Assembly (NCBI GenBank): GCA_017550775.1 | Contig: JAFZOA010000694.1 | Coordinates: 1-11,424, forward strand | DNA: 11,424 nucleotides | Direction: 5' to 3' | From: Ruminiclostridium sp. | Lineage (GTDB): Bacteria > Bacillota_A > Clostridia > Oscillospirales > Ruminococcaceae | Part shown: piece after piece, positions 4,560-11,424 of the stretch | Layout: every line of letters begins with the position of its first letter | Position numbering within the stretch: position 1 is the first letter of the stretch | Notes under the pieces: model-generated | Seen by the model: the letters and a program-made list of their open reading frames with translations, nothing else | The model's database searches: none | Told to the model about the DNA's origin: nothing | Made by a program: the position numbers and the translations under genes

Positions 4560-6068
4560 ATGAGAAACTTCAAGAAGATAGCAGCTTGTGCGGCTGCTGT
4601 CATCTGCGCGGCAGCAATGGCTACCACAGCAAGCGCAAAGATCAAAGTTGTACCTTCCGACAAGCACATTCTGAGTGAGAGCGGAAGCTTCCTGGTAATG
4701 CTTTATTCCGACGGTACTTATGACAAGTCCACAAAGGATCCGACCGACTACGGCATTGATCTGACAAAGATCGCTACCGTTGAGGTGACCGTTAAGGGCG
4801 GCGACGGATTTGAAGGCAACATGGGCGGCGGTATCATCATGTCGTCCAAGTCCCCCGACGATGCTTCGACACACAACTGGCCGAGCAAAGAGTACTGGGG
4901 CGTTGTTGACGAGGATCTCGGTCTCGACACTCAGGCAGAAAAGGCTGTCAAGTTCGACACAATAGGAAGCGGCCTGTACAAGGCTACTCTTAAGCTCGAA
5001 GGTGCAAACACAGTAATCGACAAGTACAACTTTGTTCAGTTCGCTATCCAGGACTGGGGCAGCGATGAGATCGAAGTACAGTCCATCGTAATGAAGGACG
5101 CTTCGGGCGCTGAGCTGATCTCCTTCGACAAGAACGGTAAGGCACGCCTCGAGAACATCTGGGGCAAGGAGAAGGCTGAGGAGACCAAGGCAGAGGAAAC
5201 AGAGGCTCCCGAGGAGACAACTGCTGCCGAGGAAACCACAGAGAAGACCAAGAAGACCAAGAAGACTACCGAGGAGGTAGTTGAGGAAGAGATCGTTGAG
5301 GAAGATTCCGACGAGGATACCACCGGTTCCGATGACGATGAGGACGACGCAGAGGACGAAGATGCTGCAGAGCCTTTCTGGGTAGGTGCCGAGGAAGGTT
5401 CCGGTACAGAGATACTCGCTCCGTGGCTGAGCTTCGACAAGCTCGCAGGCGTTCCGAACAAGCCCTGCCTGATTCTCTGCTCTGAAGACGACAATGCTGA
5501 GCCTCCGGCTGACGCAGAGCTCGACTTCAAGGTAAGCGATATCTACGGTTTCAGATTCTACGTTCAGGTAGATCAGACAGCGTGGGATAACTGGCACGGC
5601 GGTCAGGTCGGCACAAACTCCGCTCTGGGCGGCTGGTCAACACTCGTTGACTACTCCACAGGCAACGACCTCGGCAACCTCGATATCGACCTCGACGCAG
5701 GTACATTCACCTACATGAGCGATACTCCTCTCTTCGCACAGGACGAGCAGGATATGGGCGGCTATGCTCACATCTGGCTTATGGACTGGTCGAACGGCGA
5801 TGACGCTCTCGTAACAGTCGGCGTTGACGTACTTGACAAGGACGGTAACAACCTGTTTGATGCTCCCGTAGCAGTTGTTGAGGAAGCTCCGGCAGTTGAG
5901 GAAACTCCCGTTGTTGTTGAGACTCCTGTTGTTGTAACAGGCGACGTAGCAGCGGCTACAGACAGCACAAAGGGCTCACCTGACACAGGTGTTGCTGATG
6001 TTGCAGTTGTTGCAGGTCTCGGACTTGTAGCAGCAGGCGCTGTAGTAGTAGCTAAGAAGAGAAAGTAA
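4560..6068 (+). CDS. Sortase-anchored surface protein with two beta domains, 502 aa
   Basis: The start follows AGGAGG (4543-4548) by 11 nt. A signal peptide ends at TASA (residue 26). Domain 1 (about 27-198) and domain 2 (about 271-433) are beta-rich and Trp/Gly-rich. Both hold a similar stretch, GNMGGGIIMSS and HGGQVGTNS, which suggests an internal duplication. Such Trp-rich beta domains on anchored proteins often bind polysaccharide; this is inference. They are joined by an acidic Glu/Thr/Lys linker (199-270). A Val/Pro/Glu stalk (434-465) leads to SPDTG (473-477), a hydrophobic segment and KKRK, matching the wall-sorting signal of the 859-aa protein upstream. Expression may depend on the structured RNA directly upstream. 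No catalytic motif was seen. Confidence 0.85.
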   Translation: MRNFKKIAACAAAVICAAAMATTASAKIKVVPSDKHILSESGSFLVMLYSDGTYDKSTKDPTDYGIDLTKIATVEVTVKGGDGFEGNMGGGIIMSSKSPDDASTHNWPSKEYWGVVDEDLGLDTQAEKAVKFDTIGSGLYKATLKLEGANTVIDKYNFVQFAIQDWGSDEIEVQSIVMKDASGAELISFDKNGKARLENIWGKEKAEETKAEETEAPEETTAAEETTEKTKKTKKTTEEVVEEEIVEEDSDEDTTGSDDDEDDAEDEDAAEPFWVGAEEGSGTEILAPWLSFDKLAGVPNKPCLILCSEDDNAEPPADAELDFKVSDIYGFRFYVQVDQTAWDNWHGGQVGTNSALGGWSTLVDYSTGNDLGNLDIDLDAGTFTYMSDTPLFAQDEQDMGGYAHIWLMDWSNGDDALVTVGVDVLDKDGNNLFDAPVAVVEEAPAVEETPVVVETPVVVTGDVAAATDSTKGSPDTGVADVAVVAGLGLVAAGAVVVAKKRK

Positions 6069-6089
6069 TTTTTCTGACAGCACAATTTG

Positions 6090-6119
6090 TCCCCCGCAGG
6101 ATCTCTGCGGGGGATTTTT
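6090..6119 (+). terminator. Intrinsic terminator after the 502-aa gene
   Basis: TCCCCCGCAG (6090-6099) pairs with CTGCGGGGGA (6105-6114) around GATCT, followed by TTTTT (6115-6119). Confidence 0.9.
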
Positions 6120-6143
6120 GTGTTTATGGGGTTGTCGGAGTTG

Positions 6144-6201
6144 ATGTGGTATCAGAAAGGTGCGGTATGGTTGCATACAAATCCGGAGTAATGTGGTATC
6201 A
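6144..6201 (+). promoter_or_regulatory. Repeated 11-bp box upstream of the RHH gene
   Basis: ATGTGGTATCA occurs at 6144-6154 and again at 6191-6201, with a partial match GTGCGGTAT (6160-6168) between them. The boxes precede a ribbon-helix-helix protein gene; such proteins usually bind repeated operators in their own promoter region. I could not place a good -35/-10 pair (TTGCAT at 6171 and TATCAT at 6197 are 20 bp apart). Confidence 0.4.
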
Positions 6202-6235
6202 TAGTGACAGAATACGGCGCAAAGGAGAATTGGAT

Positions 6236-6427
6236 ATGGCAGTGATAAAATCGCAGTTCACGCTGCGGCTCAACGTTGCCGATCATGCGAAGATACGAAA
6301 GATCGCGGAGGAGGAGAACCGGTCCGTGACCAACATGATCGAAACGATCATAAAGAAGGAAATAAAGCGGTACGAGGCGGAAAACGGCGAGATCGAGCTT
6401 ACGGACGACGATCTGTCGTCGCTGTGA
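6236..6427 (+). CDS. Ribbon-helix-helix (Arc/CopG-type) regulator, 63 aa
   Basis: ATG 6236 follows AAAGGAGAA (6221-6229); an upstream in-frame ATG at 6146 has no such site and would run through the repeated boxes. Residues 5-12 (KSQFTLRL) form the beta strand that enters the DNA groove, and two helices follow (VADHAKIRKIAEEENRSVTNMIETIIKKEIKRYE), the typical ribbon-helix-helix fold of dimeric repressors. The acidic tail (GEIELTDDDLSSL) is of the kind that can contact a partner protein. Many such proteins are antitoxins, but no toxin gene follows: the next gene is convergent and overlaps this one by 29 bp. It is therefore probably an autoregulated stand-alone repressor. Confidence 0.8.
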   Translation: MAVIKSQFTLRLNVADHAKIRKIAEEENRSVTNMIETIIKKEIKRYEAENGEIELTDDDLSSL

Positions 6428-6917
6428 CCGCGCCGAGCTCGGTGTAGATCATGCCGCGCTTGCCCCTGTCCGAGCGCATGAGTGAGAACTCGGTCACGGT
6501 CATCCGCGCGTCCGGGACGGAGATCTCCGGCATGGTGAGCGTGCCAGGTTCGCGCAGGAGGGTTATGTGCGGGGAGAACTTCTTTCTGTCGAAGGGTATG
6601 TCCGCGTCGGCGAGGTAGTGGCGTATCCGCGCGACGGTATTCCGGAGCTCCTCGGGTGCGGTTATCCCCGCCCACCAGAGCCGGCCGAAGCTTCCCAGAC
6701 TGCCGATCGAGAGCTCGAACGGCGTGAAGCGCACCTGTCCGAGCGTTTCAAGGACAAAGTCGGGGTCGGGGTAGTCGCCGATGAACGCGAGGGTGAGGTG
6801 GAGGTTTTCGGGCTTGGTGTAGCTGCCGCGGATATTGGCGGAGCGTAACTGCTCCATTATACCGAGAAGCGCGGAGTTTATTTCGGAGTTGAATCTGATC
6901 GCTGTGAACAGTCTCAT
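6399..6917 (-). CDS. thpR: RNA 2',3'-cyclic phosphodiesterase (LigT/2H family)
   Basis: The product is a 172-aa 2H phosphoesterase. The two signature HxTx motifs are intact: HLTL (H40, T42) and HITL (H117, T119). The start is MRLFTAIRF, usual for the family, at 6917, where GAGGAAG lies about 8 nt upstream; an ATG five codons earlier (6932) lacks a ribosome binding site. ThpR opens 2',3'-cyclic phosphate ends of RNA to 2'-phosphates and shows ligase activity in vitro in some members; the protein is cytosolic. The C-terminus (TATTDRRP) extends slightly beyond the usual end and overlaps the convergent RHH gene by 29 bp. It is transcribed from its own promoter at 6954-6982. Confidence 0.88.
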   Translation of the reverse strand: MRLFTAIRFNSEINSALLGIMEQLRSANIRGSYTKPENLHLTLAFIGDYPDPDFVLETLGQVRFTPFELSIGSLGSFGRLWWAGITAPEELRNTVARIRHYLADADIPFDRKKFSPHITLLREPGTLTMPEISVPDARMTVTEFSLMRSDRGKRGMIYTELGAVTATTDRRP

Positions 6918-6953
6918 TTTAAGCTTCCTCATTTTTTACGGGTAGGATAAGTT

Positions 6954-6982
6954 ATTATACCACGTTTCCGCCGGAAATACAA
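6954..6982 (-). promoter_or_regulatory. Promoter of thpR
   Basis: TTGTAT (6977-6982, complement), a 17-bp spacer and TATAAT (6954-6959, complement), with an extended TGG before the -10. Confidence 0.7.
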
Positions 6983-7001
6983 TATCTGTTGAGGCAAAGC
7001 C

Positions 7002-7030
7002 TTGATTACAGCAGCGGAATGTGCTATAAT
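7002..7030 (+). promoter_or_regulatory. Promoter of the zinc-ribbon/LRR gene
   Basis: TTGATT (7002-7007), a 17-bp spacer and TATAAT (7025-7030) with an extended TGC. It is divergent from the thpR promoter, with only 19 bp between the two -35 boxes, so a protein bound there could affect both. Confidence 0.75.
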
Positions 7031-7067
7031 AACAGTAACGTAAACTCACGAAAAGGAGAGTGATACC

Positions 7068-8057
7068 ATGATATGCAGCAATTGCGGAAAAGAAATATCG
7101 GACACCGCGAAGTTCTGCCGCTTCTGCGGAACTAAGGTCGAATGGGAGATGTACTGCAAGGAGTGCGGAGCAAAGCTCCAGTCGGACAGCGCGTTCTGCT
7201 CCGAGTGCGGAAAGCCGCTCGCGGGAAATGCGGAAAGTGCGGCGGATGAAGTTCCGGTCGGGGGCTTCCGCTGGGAGGAGGACAGCGCCGGAAACGTCTT
7301 TGTCACCGGTCACTCCGGGAACGGCAGCATTGTCAATATCCCGCCGGTCATAGACGGCAAGCGCGTTACGGAAATTTCCTCGGGCGCGTTCCGCGAGAAC
7401 AAGGCTGTGACCGATATAACAGTTCCGCGCAGCGTTGTGCGGATCGGAAACCGCGCGTTCAGCAACAGTCCCTCGCTCAGAAGCGTGACGATAAAGGCTG
7501 AGATCACGGAGATCGGCCGGGAGATGTTTTATAAGTGCACCGCGCTTACAGACGTGAAGCTTCCGGACACTGTCAGAGTGATAGAAGCGTCGGCGTTTTA
7601 CGGCTGCACCGAGCTCCGGAGCATAACGATACCGGAGGGCGTGACCGAAATAGGCGCGGAGGCTTTCATGGGCTGCACCGAGCTCGAAATCGTGACGATA
7701 CCGGACAGTGTTGTTGAAATAGGAGACGGTGCGTTCAAGTACTGCAAGTCGCTGAAAAGTGTAACGATACCGGCCGGCTTGAAGCGGACGGGAGAACGTG
7801 TGTTCATCGACTGTCAAGCACTCGAAAGAGCAGAAATAAAGCCCGGTGCGGAAGAAATAGGGGTACAGATGTTCTATTATTGCAGTCGGCTCAGAAGCGT
7901 CGATATACCGGACAGCGTCGTGAGGATCGGTGAGTATGCTTTTGACCACTGTCCCTCGCTTACGGTGACATACAGAGGAAAAACGTACAAACCGCAGGGG
8001 GACGACTCAGCCGAACTCAAAGAACTGTACGGCGATATAAACAATGCGGGAAAGTGA
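7068..8057 (+). CDS. Double zinc-ribbon protein with BspA-type leucine-rich repeats
   Basis: The 329-aa product opens with two short zinc ribbons: C3/C6...C17/C20 and C30/C33...C44/C47, all CxxCG-type knuckles. A linker (about 49-95) follows, then BspA-type (LRR_5) leucine-rich repeats of about 23 residues to about residue 310, with the recurring pattern ITIPxxVxEIGxxAFxxCxxL. AAGGAG (7053-7058) precedes the ATG. There is no signal peptide and no membrane segment, so it should stay in the cytoplasm, whereas most BspA-LRR proteins are secreted. The zinc ribbons probably hold structural zinc and both parts mediate binding; no partner can be named. It forms a single-gene unit. Confidence 0.85.
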   Translation: MICSNCGKEISDTAKFCRFCGTKVEWEMYCKECGAKLQSDSAFCSECGKPLAGNAESAADEVPVGGFRWEEDSAGNVFVTGHSGNGSIVNIPPVIDGKRVTEISSGAFRENKAVTDITVPRSVVRIGNRAFSNSPSLRSVTIKAEITEIGREMFYKCTALTDVKLPDTVRVIEASAFYGCTELRSITIPEGVTEIGAEAFMGCTELEIVTIPDSVVEIGDGAFKYCKSLKSVTIPAGLKRTGERVFIDCQALERAEIKPGAEEIGVQMFYYCSRLRSVDIPDSVVRIGEYAFDHCPSLTVTYRGKTYKPQGDDSAELKELYGDINNAGK

Positions 8058-8075
8058 TCTGAACAGAGAAACCAC

Positions 8076-8104
8076 CGCCTTACCCGAGGAGAACGGGTAA
8101 GGCG
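8076..8104 (+). terminator. Hairpin after the LRR gene, no T-run
   Basis: CGCCTTACCCG (8076-8086) and CGGGTAAGGCG (8094-8104) make a perfect 11-bp stem 18 bp after the stop. CGGAAATATCC follows, so it is a weak terminator or an RNA-protecting end. Between it and 8190 I see only a GCCGG/CCGGC pairing and no gene. Confidence 0.45.
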
Positions 8105-8190
8105 CGGAAATATCCTCTATTTAATTGCCGGAGTAATAATTTCCCCGGCGCTTATCATGCCCGACATAATGACAACCGAATGACCCCTTC

Positions 8191-8224
8191 CGGCTGAGTG
8201 CAAACCCGCACTCAGCCGTTTTTT
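8191..8224 (+). terminator. Strong intrinsic terminator
   Basis: CGGCTGAGTGC (8191-8201) pairs perfectly with GCACTCAGCCG (8208-8218) and is followed by six Ts (8219-8224). It probably closes the zinc-ribbon/LRR transcript. Confidence 0.9.
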
Positions 8225-8245
8225 ACACGATTTTAACAAAAAACC

Positions 8246-8274
8246 TTGCATTTTGTGCCGATTTGTGTTATAAT
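8246..8274 (+). promoter_or_regulatory. Promoter of the large surface protein's leader
   Basis: TTGCAT (8246-8251), a 17-bp spacer and TATAAT (8269-8274). The start is expected near 8281, 233 nt before the gene. Two copies of AACTTTCAC (8292-8300, 8303-8311), one helical turn apart, lie just downstream and could be an operator. A further candidate, TTGACA (8322-8327)-17-TATACC (8345-8350), lies inside the leader. Confidence 0.65.
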
Positions 8275-8280
8275 ATACAA

Positions 8281-8457
8281 GATGTAGATGTAACTTTCAC
8301 CAAACTTTCACGGAGAGGGGCTTGACAACGATGTCCGTGCGTGATATACCCGCAACAGCACAGCACACGGCTAACTGCGCTCTTTTGTCATGCCCGGAAC
8401 TCAATACAGGCTATAACGCTCGTGACCGCAGTATAACTATGGTTACGGGCGTTTTTG
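8281..8457 (+). ncRNA. Leader RNA with built-in terminator (attenuator candidate)
   Basis: Transcripts from 8281 run about 130 nt and then meet a complete terminator at 8415-8457, before the coding region at 8514. CACGGA/TCCGTG (8309-8314/8334-8339) forms an additional hairpin. I see no promoter between the terminator and the gene, so expression seems to need read-through, as in riboswitch or attenuator control. The sequence does not match any riboswitch I know. It could also be a free small RNA of about 175 nt. Confidence 0.5.
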
Positions 8458-8465
8458 TATTATAA
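8331..8465 (+). CDS. Possible 44-aa leader peptide
   Basis: ATG 8331, preceded by GGAGAGGGG (8312-8320), opens a 44-codon frame (MSVRDIPATAQHTANC...) that ends with TAA 8463-8465, running through the terminator hairpin at 8415-8457. Ribosomes on it would open or mask that hairpin. It shows no run of a single amino acid typical of biosynthetic attenuators and no known family, so it may be chance. Confidence 0.25.
   Translation: MSVRDIPATAQHTANCALLSCPELNTGYNARDRSITMVTGVFVL
8415..8457 (+). terminator. Terminator in front of the large surface gene
   Basis: AACGCTCGTGACC (8415-8427) pairs with GGTTACGGGCGTT (8441-8453), 13 bp with two G-U pairs, and continues into a run of five Ts (8452-8456). 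It sits inside the leader, upstream of the coding region at 8514. Confidence 0.75.
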
Positions 8466-8513
8466 ACTATCCCGCAGGGCGCGGGAAATACATAAATGAA
8501 AGGAAAACTCACA

Positions 8514-11424
8514 ATGAAAAGGACAAAAACAAAAATTTTAAGCGTGTTCCTGTCATTCTGCATGATAGTCTCGTGCATGGTGGGAATGAGTATCACGGCG
8601 AGCGCCGAAACAAAAAATATTGCGATGGACACCATTTACTACCCCGGAGATGTTATCGCCTTTCCCATCAGTGCTTATGTAAAGAGAGGGGAGTATACCA
8701 ACAATATCGGTGTAGGGTATTGGACTGTACAAGACTCATTCGTATATATTTCTGATTTCTCAACATGGCGTTTTGAGATAGAGAAGAACGACAGCGGTTG
8801 GGATATTCCCTGCTCTAACATTGATACAAATACAGCCGCTCCTACAGGTGTTAAATGCAACGGCGGTGACGATACACAAGGCAACCCTTACACGTTCGTA
8901 ACATACCGTGAAGTCACCGAATACCCCCTCTGGATCGGCACCACGCGGGTCACAAGCGCGAACGCGGCTGACACCGAAGGCACACGCGGCTGGAGCTATA
9001 CCCCCGCAACGGAAGGCGATGAACCCACCCCCGCAATACTGACGCTCAATAACTTCACCTACTCCGGCGAGGGATATAATAACGCCGCGATCTACACCAA
9101 CCAGAATCTGACAATAGACGTAACCGGAACAAATACGATCACACATACCGCGACAGATAATGACAGCCACGGCATTAGTGTCACAGGAATTCATAATCTG
9201 ACCATTACCGGTGACGGTACGCTGACCGTAAACAGCAGTAATACAAGCTCTTCCTTAAGCGAAGGCATCTATGTAGGCAATCTGCTTACCATTGATCCCG
9301 ACGCAACGGTGATCGCCAATGGCGGCAAAAGCACGCATGAATTAGGCAAAAGCTTCGGTGTATGTGCTGAATACGGCTTACACGTTGACGGCACGCTTGA
9401 AGCATACACCGATCCGGAAACCAACATCGGTTATGGTATCTATGAAATCGCTAACAACTTCATTATCGGCACCACCGGCAATGTGACCGTCGCAGGCAAA
9501 AACAAAGCTATATTTGATAAAGTGAAAAACTCTGTCCCCGGCACCGGCTGGGACAACACAGCAGGCACCGGAGACGGTACGGCAATCGGGACAAGCACCG
9601 ATGGACAGGCACTTACATACAAGAAGGTCGTTTTCGAGGCGGAAGAAGAACCCGATTATCCCCCCTATGTCATCTCCCCCGAGGGAGCAGGTACGGTAGC
9701 GGTAACCGGCTCGGCAGAAGACGGCTTTACCTATACCGCAACAGCAAATGATGGTTATTTGTTCGTAAAGTGGACTATCGTTCCCAAGGCCGGCGACTCG
9801 CAGGATGTAACAAACAACCCCTACACACTTCCCGCAGCGACTGTAAGCGGTGTCGATCATCTTGAAGCGGTGTTTGAGTCCGCAACCACCGTCTCCTTCT
9901 CCAAGGTAACCTCCGCAGATCAGATAACCGCTGCGAATATCGGCGTATGCACCTTTGATGATGCGAAGGGGTGGATCCTCACGAACTGGGACGCTCTCCA
10001 CGAGGGTGTTGCTGAGGGTCACTATGCAAACTTCGCTTATACTGTCGGAAACGGATTGAACTATATCTCATTCGCCGGTGGTACAGGTTATAGTAAAGAC
10101 GAATGGGCTGCCGCTTGGACACAGGGTTATAATGTAAATATTGAAGAATTAACTGACTGGTTCAATGGCAGCGACACCATATACCTCTGCGATTCCAACC
10201 TCCCGAACTTCGTCAGAGCCGAAAGCGCAGACGATCTTGAAGCCGGACTTGCAAACATGGGAACTTGCACAAAGGACGAGGCGAAAGCATGGGTAGCCGC
10301 TCATGCCGATGATCTGAAAGATGTACTCGCAACGCAACAAGAAACAAAACCCTACGCTGCTTTATGGATCGTATACAGTAATAATCAAAATAATGTACTG
10401 ACTATTTATTCTACTGGTCCCGATAACATACCCGACAATATGAGTGAAACAAGTGTATCCGTAGGCACCTTAAAGAGTGGTATTACCGAATGGAGTGATG
10501 CTGTCTATTACATCCCCGGAGAAGACTCCTTCGTGGTCACATACCAACCCGGTGACCACGCAACAGGCACCGCCTTTGAAGACGAGGCGGAAGAAGCGGT
10601 GTACAATTTACGGAGTACGGTTCCCGAAGGCTGGACGGTCGATGACGGGTATGAGCTTTACGGCTGGACTGTCGGAGAAACGCTCTACGGTCTGAACGCG
10701 CAGCTCGAACTCACGGATAATATAACCGCAACGGCTGTATGGCAGAAGAAATCCACTCCCAAGCCCACACCCGTGAACTGCACCGTCACCTTCGACACCG
10801 ACGGCGGCACTCCCGAGCCCGACCCCATTTCAAAAACTATCGGATACGGTGAGAAGATAAGCAAGCCGGAGACAGACCCCGAAAAGGAAGGCTATTCGTT
10901 CATGTTCTGGTCTGAGAACGGCAGAACAGAGTATGATTTCTCGTCACCGGTAATCTCCGATACAACGCTTAAGGCGATATATTCGGCAAACAAGTACACG
11001 ATAACCTTTGACTCCGACGGCGGCAGGGCAGTCGCTCCGATCACGCAGGATTACGGTACAGTTGTCACAAAGCCCTATGACCCGATAAAGACCGGATACA
11101 CCTTCGACGGCTGGGAGCCCGCTCTTCCCGCGACAATGCCCGCCGAGGACATGACGGTCACAGCAAAGTGGAAGGTAAATAAGTACACTATCACGTTCAT
11201 AACCGGCGACGGTACACAAATAGCGCCGATAACACAGGATTTCGGCACGGCGGTAACCGTTCCCGCTGACCCGACAAGAGACGGATACGCTTTCCTCGGC
11301 TGGGACAGGCTGATACCCGCGACGATGCCCGCGTGGAATATGACAATAAACGCTCTGTGGGCAGACACACAGCCGCATCCGATGATCCCGGAATATTCTG
11401 CGCCGGTCACAACAACTACCACAA
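8514..11424 (+). CDS. Large secreted surface protein, 3' end outside window
   Basis: The frame stays open for 970 codons to the window edge. ATG 8514 follows AAGGA (8500-8504), and the signal peptide ends at TASA (residue 31); an in-frame ATG at 8496 has a poorer site. Residues about 137-330 match the carbohydrate-binding, beta-helix-like domain common in Firmicutes surface proteins (LWIGTTRVTSAN, LTLNNFTYSG, LTIDVTGTNTI). Residues 383-455 are an InlB-like domain. Residues 456-750 hold two related segments (from N475 and N581, both NxGxCT). Three Flg_new repeats follow (about 755-822, 827-885, 890-949) with the YTITFDSDGG...GYTFDGW pattern. The Thr-rich end (VTTTTT) looks like the start of a stalk, so a dockerin or sortase anchor may follow outside. 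It is probably an adhesin or glycan-binding protein. Confidence 0.88.
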   Translation, partial: MKRTKTKILSVFLSFCMIVSCMVGMSITASAETKNIAMDTIYYPGDVIAFPISAYVKRGEYTNNIGVGYWTVQDSFVYISDFSTWRFEIEKNDSGWDIPCSNIDTNTAAPTGVKCNGGDDTQGNPYTFVTYREVTEYPLWIGTTRVTSANAADTEGTRGWSYTPATEGDEPTPAILTLNNFTYSGEGYNNAAIYTNQNLTIDVTGTNTITHTATDNDSHGISVTGIHNLTITGDGTLTVNSSNTSSSLSEGIYVGNLLTIDPDATVIANGGKSTHELGKSFGVCAEYGLHVDGTLEAYTDPETNIGYGIYEIANNFIIGTTGNVTVAGKNKAIFDKVKNSVPGTGWDNTAGTGDGTAIGTSTDGQALTYKKVVFEAEEEPDYPPYVISPEGAGTVAVTGSAEDGFTYTATANDGYLFVKWTIVPKAGDSQDVTNNPYTLPAATVSGVDHLEAVFESATTVSFSKVTSADQITAANIGVCTFDDAKGWILTNWDALHEGVAEGHYANFAYTVGNGLNYISFAGGTGYSKDEWAAAWTQGYNVNIEELTDWFNGSDTIYLCDSNLPNFVRAESADDLEAGLANMGTCTKDEAKAWVAAHADDLKDVLATQQETKPYAALWIVYSNNQNNVLTIYSTGPDNIPDNMSETSVSVGTLKSGITEWSDAVYYIPGEDSFVVTYQPGDHATGTAFEDEAEEAVYNLRSTVPEGWTVDDGYELYGWTVGETLYGLNAQLELTDNITATAVWQKKSTPKPTPVNCTVTFDTDGGTPEPDPISKTIGYGEKISKPETDPEKEGYSFMFWSENGRTEYDFSSPVISDTTLKAIYSANKYTITFDSDGGRAVAPITQDYGTVVTKPYDPIKTGYTFDGWEPALPATMPAEDMTVTAKWKVNKYTITFITGDGTQIAPITQDFGTAVTVPADPTRDGYAFLGWDRLIPATMPAWNMTINALWADTQPHPMIPEYSAPVTTTTT

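Noticed and set aside
6236..6917. RHH gene plus thpR as a toxin-antitoxin pair
   Set aside because: The genes converge and overlap at their 3' ends, have separate promoters, and ThpR is a conserved RNA-processing enzyme rather than a known toxin.
8760..11422. Several minus-strand frames opposite the large surface protein
   Set aside because: The plus frame is continuous from 8514 to the window end with a signal peptide and recognisable repeats; the others are shadows.

Overview
The window looks like a piece of a Gram-positive anaerobe of the Ruminococcus/Oscillospiraceae type. The pointers are perfect or near-perfect sigma-A promoters with 17-bp spacers, strong AGGAGG ribosome binding sites, secreted proteins ending in xPxTG + hydrophobic segment + KKRK, BspA-type leucine-rich repeats, Listeria/Bacteroides-type (Flg_new) repeats and a type I toxin-antitoxin locus. 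The assignment is by family resemblance only; no rRNA or taxonomic marker gene is present.

Left part (1-1050): an RNA-rich cluster. After a hairpin-rich edge of unknown nature comes a short minus-strand RNA (about 234 to 150), then divergently a 34-aa membrane toxin gene (385-489). Facing the toxin is an antisense RNA gene (about 570 to 476), followed by a second tandem copy of that RNA gene (about 721 to 628) with no toxin of its own, and a 55-aa small protein gene (809-976, minus). All five transcripts start from TTGACA-17-TATAAT promoters. The toxin mRNA and the antisense RNAs even share the same 5' sequence and a GCTCCC element complementary to the toxin's ribosome binding site.

Middle (1050-6120): two surface proteins. 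Two copies of a 40-bp element with an ECF-sigma-like -35 box (TGAAAC) precede a sigma-A promoter and a gene for an 859-aa, very acidic surface protein (1519-4098) with strongly biased codons. After its terminator comes a stretch of about 180 nt that folds into many helices (4353-4528). It lies directly upstream of a second anchored surface protein of 502 aa (4560-6068). The RNA could be a cis-regulatory leader or a separate ncRNA; it recalls raiA-type RNAs, but this is not proven.

Right part (6120-11424): a small ribbon-helix-helix regulator (6236-6427) overlaps tail to tail with thpR (RNA 2',3'-cyclic phosphodiesterase, minus strand). Divergently from thpR runs a double zinc-ribbon + BspA-LRR protein (7068-8057). 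After two hairpins, a promoter drives a leader of about 175 nt that ends in an intrinsic terminator (8415-8457). Only then begins a large secreted protein (8514 to the window end, 970 codons seen). It has a beta-helix-like carbohydrate-binding domain, an InlB-type domain, a pair of internal Cys-containing repeats and three Flg_new repeats, and it is cut by the window edge. Most of the window therefore encodes cell-surface display, interleaved with small regulatory RNAs.
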